Assembly (NCBI GenBank): GCA_029204225.1 | Contig: CM055096.1 | Location: 5,347,504-5,411,503, forward strand | DNA from: Diphasiastrum complanatum | Taxonomy: Eukaryota > Streptophyta > Lycopodiopsida > Lycopodiales > Lycopodiaceae | Direction: 5' to 3' | DNA length: 64,000 bases | Shown here: positions 22,132 to 33,496 of the stretch, piece by piece | Layout: each line of letters begins with the position of its first letter | How positions within the stretch are numbered: position 1 is the stretch's first letter | Program-made: the position numbers and the translations under genes | Notes under the pieces: generated by a model | Databases searched by the model: none | Told to the model about the DNA's origin: nothing | What the model saw: the letters and a program-made list of their open reading frames with translations, nothing else

Positions 22132-23135
22132 TATTTCAAGTTCAAACAACAATGATGATCCAAATTAAACTACATTGAGGAGTAGACATCAATAGGAGGC
22201 TCATTGGCCCTACAAGTGACTCATACGTAATGAGGCGGTGTATATCCTATATATGAAGAGACCAAAGAGGAACATGATGTGTAGGACCATGGCAGTCCTT
22301 GAGTCTAACAGTTTGTAGCATCAAAGAGAGAAAAGTTTGTTGCTACCTCGAACTCAACACTTCAAAATGGTTCAAAATGGACACTTGTTTGAATCCAGAT
22401 GAACCTCATGCAACCTTTTAGAGTTATTGAATTTAAAGTAGTAGACACACTTTCCTCATTTCCATGTGGTGAACCATGAGGTTCAAGAACATCCACGGCC
22501 TGCACACCATATGCCTCTTTGGTATCTCCATTTTTAGGCGAGACACCCAATCGGCACAGACAACTCAATTACGGAGCCAGTTATCCCCCTTTGCGTCCTC
22601 AATGGATTCATGTGTTCACCAATATTGTTAGGGTTTAGGGTATTTCAAGTTCAAGTAACAATGATGATCCAAATTGAATCACATTGAGGAGTAGACCTCA
22701 ATAAGAGGCTCACTGGCCCCACAAGTGACTCGTATGTAATGAAGGAGTGTCTCTCTTATGAAGACACAAAAGAGGAGTATGGTGTGTAGGCCCATGACAA
22801 TTCTTGAACCTTGTGGTTGGTAGCATCGAAGAGAGAAAATGATGCTGCTACTTCGAATCAACATTTCAAAGTGGTTACATGAGGACACTTGTTTGAATCG
22901 AAATGAACCTCATGCAACCTTTTAGAGTTATTGAGTTTGTAGTAGCAAACACACTTTTCCCATTTCGATGTGGTGAATCGTGAGGTTCAAGGACGTCAAT
23001 GGCCTGCACACCATATGCCTCTTTGTGTCGTCATTTTTAGGCAAGACACCCAATCGGCACACACAACTCGATCGAGGAGCCAGTTAGCCCCCATTGCATC
23101 CTCAATGGATTCGTGTCATCATTAATATAAGGGTT
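22132..23135 (+). repeat. Two-unit tandem repeat, period about 509 bp
   Basis: Units at 22132-22640 and 22641-23135 match from end to end with scattered differences and small indels. Shared landmarks include ATGATGATCCAAATT near the start and CCTGCACACCATATGCC two-thirds along. No conserved frame is seen, so it is non-coding. Confidence 0.9.
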
Positions 23136-23239
23136 ATGGTTTGTCATTAATTGGAGATGGAAAAATGATTTATATGTTGGTATTGCCCTCGTAGCTTTGA
23201 CTCAATACCTATAAAAGCTTGGACTATGCTATAGAAACC

Positions 23240-24605
23240 ACGCATGCACACACATGAATAAACTAAGATCCTACAAATCAGGGTAGCATGGATTGGTAAA
23301 CATGAAACATAAACGAACGACATCACACATGCACACGCACACCCTAAACCCTAAAACCTAAGCACACATGAGGAGAAAAAAAGGAAAGGTCATAGTAGAG
23401 TGCTAACCTAAACTCCCAAACCGTACGGTTATATCCTACTCCAGAATGTCACCACATGCTCCCTCCCTATGGCGTTTGGGCTTTCTTGTGGAACTAATCG
23501 TCCAACAAAAACCAATTGAACCACATCTTTAACGGAAGAAAACAAGGGCTACACACCCTCCTTGAATTGGGAGTATTGGTTACCTTTAACTCTTTCATGA
23601 TCTCTCTCTCTCTCTCTCTCTTTCTACAAAACGTGCATCTACAACAAAAGATGGGAGATAAAAATTTATGTAAAAGTTTATGAAAAGAGGTATATAACTT
23701 AGCATCTATGAGCTGTAACAATCTAGCATATAATCTGTTTATGATATGAAAAAAATGTATGAGCAGAGGTCGGAATGGACCTCGGAATTACAAATGGTAT
23801 ACTGACTTAAATAGAAACACATATTTCGAGGTCTGTTCTGACCTTCACTGATTCCCATTCCACTTATCAACAGATTCATCGATAAAAGTACATATTTCTT
23901 TCTAGGATGTGTGGATCTGTTTTTGTAAATCCTAATGAAAATAAGATTGAATGTAGCCCTACACTACAGAATGTGCATTTATAACAAAAGATGGGAGATA
24001 AACATTTATGTAAAAGTTTATGAGCAGAGGTATATAATCTAGTATTTATGAGCTGTTAACAATCTAGCATATAATCTGTTTATGATCAGGAAAATATATG
24101 AGCAGAGGTTGGAATGGACCTCAGAATAACAGATGGTATACTGACTTATACAGAAACACATATTCCGAGGTCTGTTCTAACCTTCACTAATTCCCACCCC
24201 ACTTATCAACATATTTATAAATAAAAGTATAGATTTTTTTCTAGGATGTGTAGATCTGTTTTCATAAATCAGTAAGCATGAAACATAAATGAAGATACTA
24301 CGAATTAGGGTAGTATGAACTAGTAAACATGAAACATAAACAAACGGCATCACACGCACGCACACACACCCTAAATCCTGAAACCTAAGCACACATGAGG
24401 AGAAAAAAAAAAAGGTCATAGTAGAGTGCTAACCTAAACTCCTGAACCGTACGGTTAAATCCTATTCCAGAATGTCACCACATGCTCCCTCCCTATGGTG
24501 TTTGGGCTTTCTTGTGGAACTAATCGTCCAACAAGAAACAATTAAACCACTCCTTTAATGGAAGGGCTATACACCTTCCTAGAATCGGGAGTGTTGGTTA
24601 CCTTT

Positions 24606-24664
<59 letters not shown>

Positions 24665-25280
24665 TTGCTCTCTATCTCTAAGAATGAAATATAACTAGTA
24701 CACAACACATAAATTATGATTCAACCGAATTGTTGAGAGTGGAGATCATTTGTTTTCTTAGGCCAACTATGGAGTATACTGACTTAAACCACAACAAAAT
24801 ATGGGAGATAAACATTTATATAAAAGTTTATGAGCAGAGGTATATAATCTAGCATCTATGAGCTAGTAACAATCTAGCATATAATATGTTTATGATCTGA
24901 AAAAAATGTATGAGCAAAGGTCGGAATGGACCTCGGAATAACAGATGGTATACTGACTTAAACAGAAACACATATTCTGAGGTCTGTTCCGACCTCCACT
25001 GATTCCCCCCTAGCTGATAGAAGTACTACTATTATCAACATATTTATAAATAAAAGTACAAATTTGTTTCTAGGATGTGCAAATGGAACTGTACTAGTTG
25101 TGTTAGTCAGTAGCTTGGATGATGTTAGAGCCCAAAAATCGACATAAAAAACTACAAAACAATTTCATATCTATCATTTGAAAGCTCAAAAAAAATGTCA
25201 GGGGAGGTCGGAACAGACGTCGAAATAGACACCGTTATATTGTTAGAACTAGCATGATCTATTTTGAGCTCCCTTCGACC
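23240..25280 (+). repeat. Complex tandem array with GAGGTC/GACCTC palindromic blocks
   Basis: One block (including CGTACGGTT and ATGCTCCCTCCCTATGG, ending in a CT tract) occurs at about 23270-23620 and 24297-24660. A second block occurs three times (about 23638-23900, 23975-24230, 24790-25010). Each second block has GAGCAGAGGTCGGAATGGAC and later GAGGTCTGTTCCGACCT, which are near-complementary, so each unit can fold on itself. Such arrays of short inverted motifs are typical close to CACTA ends, but no CACTA terminus was found. Confidence 0.75.
24608..24661. repeat. (CT)n microsatellite
   Basis: A pure CT run of about 54 bp within the tandem array. Confidence 0.95.
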
Positions 25281-28273
25281 CTCAAAGTACCTCAAAGAGC
25301 TGCTATGATGATGATCTGTATGAAATGTTGTGATGAATATCGGTCCAGTAACCAATAATGAAATCTGCAAAACAAAAATTAGTATTGCAGTTTGTTAGAT
25401 TTAGTGTCCACTTTTCCTTTCTTTCTTGACCTCCCCACATTTGATTTTGCAAGGAGTAAGCTAAGAGGAAGAGTAAGAGCAACAAGCAAAGTGCAAGAGG
25501 AGCAAGAAGAACAAGCAAAATGCAAGAGGAGAAAGCAAAGAGCAATAGCAAGAGAAGCAAGAGGAGCACTCAAATGTGAGAAGAATAAGGAGAGCAAGGA
25601 GGATAAAGTGGGTGAGCAAGGATCAACAAAAAAGGGAGAGGACAAAGGCAGCAGGTACGTCCCTTGATTCCATCACCCACTCCTCTTCCCTCTTCGAAAA
25701 TGGTACGAAAATCTTTTCAAAATTTTCAAGAATCTGTCTGAGCCTTGGTATACACCTCACACTAGCTTCAGTATACCGAGGGTGATTCCGAGGCCCTAAC
25801 TAAATTAGAATTAGTATTCCTTGTCTATTCCATGGTGCATTCTAAATCAACTCAAAATTACTGTATTCTAAAAACACACAATTTTCAAAAATTGTCGGCT
25901 CCTCCTCCCAAGCCTTGTCAAAGAATATATAGTGCACTTGATGGCACAATTTATTATTTGCTAAATTGTATTGATCATCTGGTTAAAGGATGTCATAAGT
26001 GTCCAAACATCAACGTATTTGGCATCCAACCACTATTCTTGGGAGACCAATGTTGGCCGGGTAATGATTTTTTTTTTTGGTTCTGAACCCGCTTATTAAC
26101 CCGATTCTAATTAAGACCGTGACTGGCGAGTGCACTTTTACCCTAAACCGGCTTATGTGTAGAACCGGCTGATATGTTCATGTTGGAGAAAGAGGGTGTG
26201 TCGTGCATGAGAAACTAAAATAGCCTGCAAAAAAAAAACGAACACAAAATGAAGCAAACTCGAAAATCAAATGAGAAACGAACTCGAACAGAAAGTGTTT
26301 GTGCTCAGCAGAATGAGCTATATTACTCTTTTCCTAAGCATGACTATGCCTATCGGAAATGAACAGAACGTTAGTGATGGAAATCACGGTCGTTTTGATT
26401 ACATAGCCAAACATTAATAAAACACCAGAAGAATAATTTGTCGTGAACTGGTAGACAAATTATTAGCCGTGAATGATTCGCGAAGAGCTAGACTGAGCTC
26501 GATTGATAATCAGTTGCGAATGATTCTCGAAAGGCAATACTAAATATTAGTCATCAACAGCTAGACTAATAATAACTCGCTAAAACCAGATTACCAGATT
26601 GAGCAACAAGAAAGTCAGACATAATGAAGAAAAACATAGCAATATCGACACAAATCTGAACGCTAAACAAAAGAGTTGTTATCAGATTAAGTATAGCAAA
26701 ATATACATGTCAATAATGCGGTAGACCACAAGACAATAGCGGGCAAAACCGCGTGCTCTACAAAGCTAATTTAATTTGTAAAAGGAATGAACCTATTACT
26801 AACAATAAAAAATCAATGCGCAAGGCATCTACTTCGTCTATCTCTAATAAACTTTTGATGCTATATTTTACACACACTTGTTCTTGGTTTCTCTCATCAC
26901 TGAATACGCAAGTGGTATTCAATATATATATACACAATGTTACAGGTGTGCAGATGAAGAAAGTTTAATGTGGATGTGTTGTGTGTAGGAGATCGTGGGT
27001 GGCTGTTGTCGTTGTCAAATCTGTTGGCACAATTGTATAGGATAAGCGTGAAAAGGGCCGTGACATCAGCCTTTGTTGAAATGAACGATGGTGAAGATGC
27101 AAAAAATGCATCACTTTGACGAAATGCCTTAGGATTTGATTTACAGGGTGCCTTCATTTTTCCTAGGGCACCTTTGGCATTTTGTAAGAAAGTGTCATCT
27201 TTTTCGCCTGTCACAAAACACGTGTAAAAACAGTGTCACGTTTTTTGCCTTTCTTTCGTCTGTGAGAATTTACTTGTATTTATGCGAAAGTCGCATTTTA
27301 TTCTCTATCTTATTTTACATGTTAAATATGCAGACTATGCGACAACGTGAGTAAAGATACAACATGAATGGAGGCAGATTAAAATGGGATTTAGGAGAGT
27401 AGAGGAGATAAATCCAACGGTTCATTTGTAAGAACCGACCACAGTTGAGAACTGTCGGGTCCATTTGAGCCTTGGAGAGGGGTATTACCCGAGTATCAAT
27501 TCACCATACAAAATCTAACATTCATTAATGGCTTTTAGCAAGTGACTATCTTAGCAATAATCATTTTTGAAATGATTTTTTATTAGTTTTTATAAAAATA
27601 GTATATACTGGGAACCAGATATAGGAACCGACGGTTCTTATAGAAATCCGGTCCGGACCTGTTTTCGGAAATCGGGAAAGCCAACAATATAGTATAGTAA
27701 AGAAACTGGCGAGAACTGAAGAGCAAGGCTAGCCATGTAATGATGCGCCTAGGCATGCTTCGCATATCTAGGCGTAATCCAATCTTGCAATTGTATTGCT
27801 AATTTCGAGAGACTAGTTGCACTAGACTCAAATTTAGTTATTACATACATGTCTTTTGTTCGTCTCAATGCATTTATCTAGTTTGTTTTATGTATTGCTA
27901 ATCATTTCTAGTTTTGTGTTCCATCCATTGTCAACTATCAAGGTGCACCGATGCAAATGGCGAGTTCACGCACGATGTAAGTATGCACTACGACGAGAGC
28001 AACTACCACTCTATCACATATTCGCATGTATGGTCAGATTGAGAGAGAGTCATTATTTCTGTGGATGAAGCTTGGTTCTTTGGTGAGTTCTACTTTGCAA
28101 AGCTCTTTGTATTGCTAGAAAACAAGATTGCATGCTCCTTTTCCATGTATGTTATTTGGTGCCCTTTCTGATTGGAGAAATATTCTGTTATTCTCGATTG
28201 TTGTTGCACTTGTATTGTCTAGGATGATGACTCACACTCACATGACTATTGAAGAATTCAACCAAATGTTGCC
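25281..28273. other. No gene seen; probable 5' non-coding part of the CACTA element
   Basis: It contains a purine-rich low-complexity stretch (25450-25640), several inverted GGTATAC/ACCGAGG and AACCGG motifs (25740-25790, 26060-26180, 27410-27660) and no domain in any frame. The words around TAGCTTCAGTAT recur at 38620-38640 beyond the 3' end of the transposase. This supports both being subterminal regions of one CACTA element. Confidence 0.4.
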
Positions 28274-30622
28274 ATGAAATCCGCAAGATTCAGACGTGCA
28301 AGCACACAAGAGCCACCACTTTCCTTGCATACACCACCCGTGGACTTGCACGAAGATATGTCTCGAGGAGACACACCACACGAGGATGTGCCATTCACAT
28401 CGCATGATCACGAGGGGGACATGGATGACATGATGGATGCATTCTTCACAAACCCACCCGAGGCCACATTGACAAGGAAAGAAGAGATGATGTGTGGCTT
28501 GGCATTCACTCCTTTGTACGAGGTTGCACAAATGTCAAAGTTGCGAGCTTGTTTGTTACTTTTGAACTTGCAAACTAAGTACGGGTGGTTGGATGCAAGC
28601 ATCACGGAGCTGTTTGGGTAAGCTTGTTTGCTTCATGATGTGTGTTATAGACAAATTGCTCTAATCTCATTTTATTTTTAATTCATGCGTTGCGAGAAAC
28701 TATATATAACTAATTACATAAATTTATATTTTGTTGCAGTTTGCTCAGGAAAATGCTACTCCCAAATAACACCATGGTGACATCTCGACAAGAAGCCAAG
28801 AAAATGCTATCCGTGGTCGACATGGATTACAAGAGCATCCATGCATGTCCCAATGATTGTATCTTATATCGAGATGAGTTTGAAGAGGCAAGCACATGTC
28901 CACGCTGTGGAGAACACTGCTACAGACAAGATTTACAAGGAGCGACCATACCCGCCAAGGTGGTAAGAAATTTTCCCATCATACCCAAGATACGCCACAT
29001 GTTTAAGTGTAATTCCATCGCAAAGCTAATGACATGGCATTCAAGCAATCATTCATCCGACAATACTATGAGGATCCTTACCAGTTCTCCAGCATGGAAG
29101 CACGTGGATGCTACTTGGCATGAGTTTATAAATGAGCCTCGCCATTTGCATTTGGGGTTGGCCATTGATGGTGTGAATCCATTCGGTTTGCACTCCACAT
29201 CATGGTCCACTTGGTTGGTTGTCCTTGTAAACTACAACATCCCCCCTTGGCTAAGTATAAATAAGGGGCCCCTAATGCTCGCCCTTCTTATCATGAGAAA
29301 ATGCAAGATAAAAAATATGGACGTGTATGTGGCTCCCTTGATAGATGAGCTAAAGATTCTATGGCAAGGAGTTCAAGTGAGCAATATATCAAGACCATTG
29401 AGACAAAGAGACTTTGTGGTAAAGGGGATCTTGATGTGGACGATGCACGACTTTCCTGGCTATGGGGAATGTTCAGGTGAGATATCCTTGCTATTGGTTT
29501 GATTCATGATATTATATTAAATTTTATGTGCATTCACAAATCTTCTTTCAATTTGAACATTGGACTCACGATTAAGTTGGTTGTTTTGTCTCAATTTAGG
29601 GCTCCAAACTAGTGGTTACAATGTGTGCCCTATGAGTATTTGCAAGCACGTCACTCACAACATCTGCGAAAGATGGTTTGTGAGGGCCACACTCGATACC
29701 CTTCCACCCGATCACCCTATGCGTGATGGGCTTGTTGGCCAACGTCCGCATTCCATGAAGATACAATACATATTTGGGTTGAATTAATGGTACATGTCAT
29801 TTATTTATTTTATGATTACTCTATGTTTTTGCTAACGATATATAATTTGCATTAAATGTGTGTGCTTGTTTGTTAATAGTGTAGGCAAGTGATTGGCTTC
29901 GGATTTGGAGATCCAATCAAGATCTAGGGCGACTCCCTCCCGACATGAAGAGGTTATCAATATTTCATGAACTCCCATATTGGGAAGAATTGTTGATAAA
30001 CCATCTTTTGGACCGATGCACATATTCAAGAATGTTGGGAGCACGCTTTGGGAGCACTTGACCGAGTCGAATGATAAAAAAGATGCACGAGATGACCTAA
30101 AAAAAGTGGAAAAGATGGCCGATTTATGGCCACAAATGGTAGGGACTTTGATTGTCCTACCAAAGGCCCCATGGATCTTATCGAGGAGAGAAGAGATTAT
30201 TGTAAAGAGGGCAATAGCCTCTTTTTGAACCCTGACGTGACACATGCAATCTCTAAAGGGTGCCTTTACAAGGGACAACAAGCTAAGTGGACTAAAGTCT
30301 CATGACTGGCATAAATTTTTACAAGTTGGCATGGCATGTTTTTTGATTTTTTTTCCACCTCAACATTGTCGATTACATTTTATAGCATGTCTTGTGATTT
30401 CATGATGATCTCATTGCGCATATATGTATCTCAATGATCATGACAAATTGTTTTTGTGCATGCAGTTTGTGCTTCCCTTCGTGTTGAGAGGGTTCTTGAC
30501 AGAGGAGTTAAGGAGTGCAATCTACAAAATCAGTGGTTTGGTGAGGTACGGTGAATGCGCTTGCTATTCACATCATTTTTTCTTGGGGTGGTTCAAGTTG
30601 ATGATCTAACTAACATGTATGT
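28274..30622 (+). pseudogene. CACTA (En/Spm) tnp2 transposase, 5' part
   Basis: An exon ending at 28617 carries the N-terminal transposase-associated region (KYGWLDASITELFG). A GT-AG intron (28618-28739) restores the frame into exon 2 (28740-29476), which gives the tnp2 core: HACPNDCILYRDEFE, a CPRCGEHC zinc pair, LGLAIDGVNPFG and NYNIPPWL. A second GT-AG intron (29477-29599) joins exon 3 with GYNVCPMS. Further broken pieces at 29885-30235 (MHIFKNVGSTLWEHL-like) and 30424-30610 (FVLPFVLRGFLTEE) continue the family order. Stops and shifts in the last pieces show that it is dead. It is cut at 30622 by a Copia insertion and resumes at 36318. Confidence 0.9.
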
Positions 30623-31487
30623 TGTTAAAATTGGCAAAAGCTAACTTGGTTAAATCTTGTAAATACCATAATGACTTGTACCTATCATCATTAGACATGT
30701 GTGGAGCCTGTTCCCACGTGTGAAATCTATGCCTAAATCATTTAGATAGATCATAAATGTTGTACATATCATTTAATTTGGAAACTAGTGGCTAAATTGG
30801 CCAAGAACTAGTTTAGTAGTATTATGACACTTGGCACCATTCTAGTGGTAGAAAATGCTATATCACATGGGTAGGAGTGGTCTCCCACGTGTGAAATATC
30901 ATATAGAAAGTTCAGATCCATTGTATATAGTTTTCATACATGTCAAAAGTCAAATCTCCTAGATTGTAGGACCTATCTCCTAATTTGTAGGAATCTAGAA
31001 GGTCAACACTAGCCACCAATGATGATGTGGCAAATTAATGGAATCTTAGCCAAAGTGGATATGGATAAGCACTATGACCTGTCTCACACGTGCTGGAAGT
31101 GGCTTAGAGAGAGAGTATGATGATTTTTGTATTTAATCCATGATGGATCCACTTTGAGAAATCAATGAGGCAAGATCTTGGTTTTGGAGGCATATCTTGA
31201 GTATTCTCATATTTGTGTTGTGATTTTATGGTTCTATTGCTTTCTAACACTTGTGTACTTCACTCTCTGCTGTAATTCCGTACAGGTACTGTTCTTCACA
31301 CGTGTGAAGGCAGTAGGTCTCAAGTTTAATCATTTGCTTGTTGTTCTTGCTAGATTTTTGATGGGGAATTGATCTAATTCTAGATCTAATCATTGGTTGA
31401 TTAGTAGATCATGTAATCTAGCTTCCAAAACCTCTTGAGGATCTGATGTAGATCCATTCTTGGTCTTTATTTCTCTGAAATTTCACA
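30623..31487 (+). repeat. 5' LTR of the non-autonomous Copia (865 bp)
   Basis: It starts TGTTAAAATT and ends TTTCACA. It contains several CACGTG cores, among them the 14-bp palindrome TTCACACGTGTGAA at 31295-31308 and CCCACGTGTGAAAT-type copies near 30714 and 30884. A polyadenylation or TATA box cannot be fixed with certainty. Confidence 0.95.
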
Positions 31488-31500
31488 TGGTATCAGAGCC
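31488..31500 (+). other. Primer-binding site
   Basis: TGGTATCAGAGCC follows the LTR with no gap. It is the usual plant Copia site complementary to initiator Met-tRNA. Confidence 0.95.
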
Positions 31501-33496
31501 AAGTACAAGAGATTAAAGCATTGATCTAAACAACACCCAGATTGGCAAGTTTTTTGAGAAAACTCACTAATCTTGAGTGGGCGAGTTTGAAGAGTTAGTT
31601 AGCCTTGATATTTGTGCATCAAACTTGGTTGTGGGATGCAGGGTTACTCTTCACACGTGTGAGGACGTACAGTACCAGTTTTGGAGCTATATTTTTCAGT
31701 TTGATGCTATATCTTACTCATACACCCAAACTAGCAGGTTTTTTGGAAACTAGCTAATCTTGAGGTAGCGAGTTTGAATAGATAGATGTTATATTTGTAC
31801 CAAATATTTTTGTGGGCTTCATGTGTACTTACCACACGTGTGAGGCCGTACATAACCTGTTATGAGCAATAAAATTCAGTTTTGGTGCATTTAATGCCTC
31901 ATACACCCAAAACTAGTCAATCTAGTGCATTTTTCAAGCTTTGTAATGCATTGTTTCTATTCCTTTGATTTGTTCTTGGTATAGATCAATCATATAGATG
32001 ATTTGAATCTTTATTACAGTACATTAAAGCTGATCTTCATATGCTTTGGGTGTGCATTAAAGTTGAGAGTGAAAGATTGCCAAAAACCATAGATTAAGGA
32101 GTGATTTGCAAGGGAAGAGATTGAAATCCATTGTATCTTCACTCTAGATGTGTTCAAGAGTGAAAGGGTTGAGACTAGAAGCATCTAAGTGCTAGAAGTC
32201 AGCCTTGGATAAGTCCTCCAAGTGAAATCTTAAGTGAATTTCTAGAGCACAAACACTCATAAAGGCAAAATCTACCAATACAAGTGATAAGCATTGTTGG
32301 AGAGTTCTAGAAGTGATTTTTGAGATCTAAGTCACATTGTTCCACTCCTACTCAAAGAGTTGAGTTTTGTTTGGCTTGAAAGAGAGTCATAGAGGTGTGT
32401 AAGTCACATGTGTAGTGTTTGATCCAAAAATCCTAAGAGTTCCTTTCTTTGTAGAGGGCAAGTTCTAGTAACTCATTTCTTGACTTTGGTGGAAAAATTG
32501 TCTCCTTCATTGTGATCAAATCTTGCTAAGTGGCATTAGCTCTTTGTAAGCACATATCTTAGTGAGAGAGAAGTATCACATTTTTGAATTTCATTCCAAC
32601 TCTAAAGAGGTAGAGTCATTGGTACTTGGTGGAGTCCAATAGGGGTGAATGAATTCAATTTTTGAGCACAATTTGACATTGTATGTATGAAACTCAAATA
32701 AGTTCTAATTCAACTTTCTTTGTGAGAGGGTGAGGGTCAAGTTGTGATCCCATTGGGAGTATAGAACAAGTCCATATTTGAGTGTTCATACATGGTTGGG
32801 ATCTTTGTGAATCTCTAGATGTCTAATTTTTAAGCTTGGTGAAAAATTATTGACATAGATTGTTATCAAACCATTTCATGTCCATTCCAAATCTCAAGAG
32901 TGAGATTATTTGGGTCAAGAGGATTCCAAAAGGCGTGATTGGATCTGATCTTTGTGTGTTTGAATCAAGTATACATGTCAAGTTTATGTGATCTAGTGTA
33001 GATCATTTTTTTTTGTGAAAGTTAGTGGTTTAATTTGTTGTCGAATCAAATCAAATTCAATCAAAATCTTAAGAGTGAGATTATTTGGGTCAAGAGTGAG
33101 TCCAAAAGAAGTGATTGAGTTTGATTTTCAAGTATTTGAAACAAAACCCATCCTTTGTTCAAGAATATCAAAAGTTGAGTGAACTAGTCAAGAGAAAAGA
33201 AAAATCTAGGAGTCAAATCTTTTCAAATCCATTCCAACTCTCAAAAGAAAGAGTCATTGGTGTTTGTTGAGTCCAATAGGGGTGTTTGAATCTGATTTTT
33301 GTGATTTGATAGAGTGCTTTGGTCTTAGTGATCAAAGCAAAAATTTAGTTTCCAATTGACTAGGTTGAAAAGAGATATGATTCAAAATTTGTCTTGTGTA
33401 GATCCTTCTAGATTGTTGAATGTGTTCAAATCTAGTTTCTTGAGAGTCACAAATTACATTTTGAAAAGTCATATCACAAAGTTTTACTTCCTCATC
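31501..33496 (+). other. Long non-coding leader with degenerate repeats
   Basis: About 2 kb without a real ORF. Two CACACGTGTGAGG motifs lie near 31651 and 31831. From about 32590 a degenerate unit recurs at about 32590, 32880, 33056 and 33225, each with a TCATTCCAA/AATCTCAAGAG start, a GAGT(C/G)ATT block and GAGTCCAA(T/A)AGG-like words. Part of this leader (32533-32792) is also found at 54939-55218. Confidence 0.7.

Noticed and set aside
23338-23360. Telomere-like CCCTAAACCCTAAA
   Set aside because: Only two units, and degenerate in the neighbouring tandem copy; not an interstitial telomere array.
25303-25667. Leu/Ser-rich minus-strand and Glu/Lys-rich plus-strand frames
   Set aside because: Low-complexity purine-rich DNA with repeated AGCAAG-like words; no family recognised.
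31178-31372. 64-aa frame present twice (also at 36008-36202)
   Set aside because: It lies inside the LTR, and its repetition only reflects the identical LTRs.
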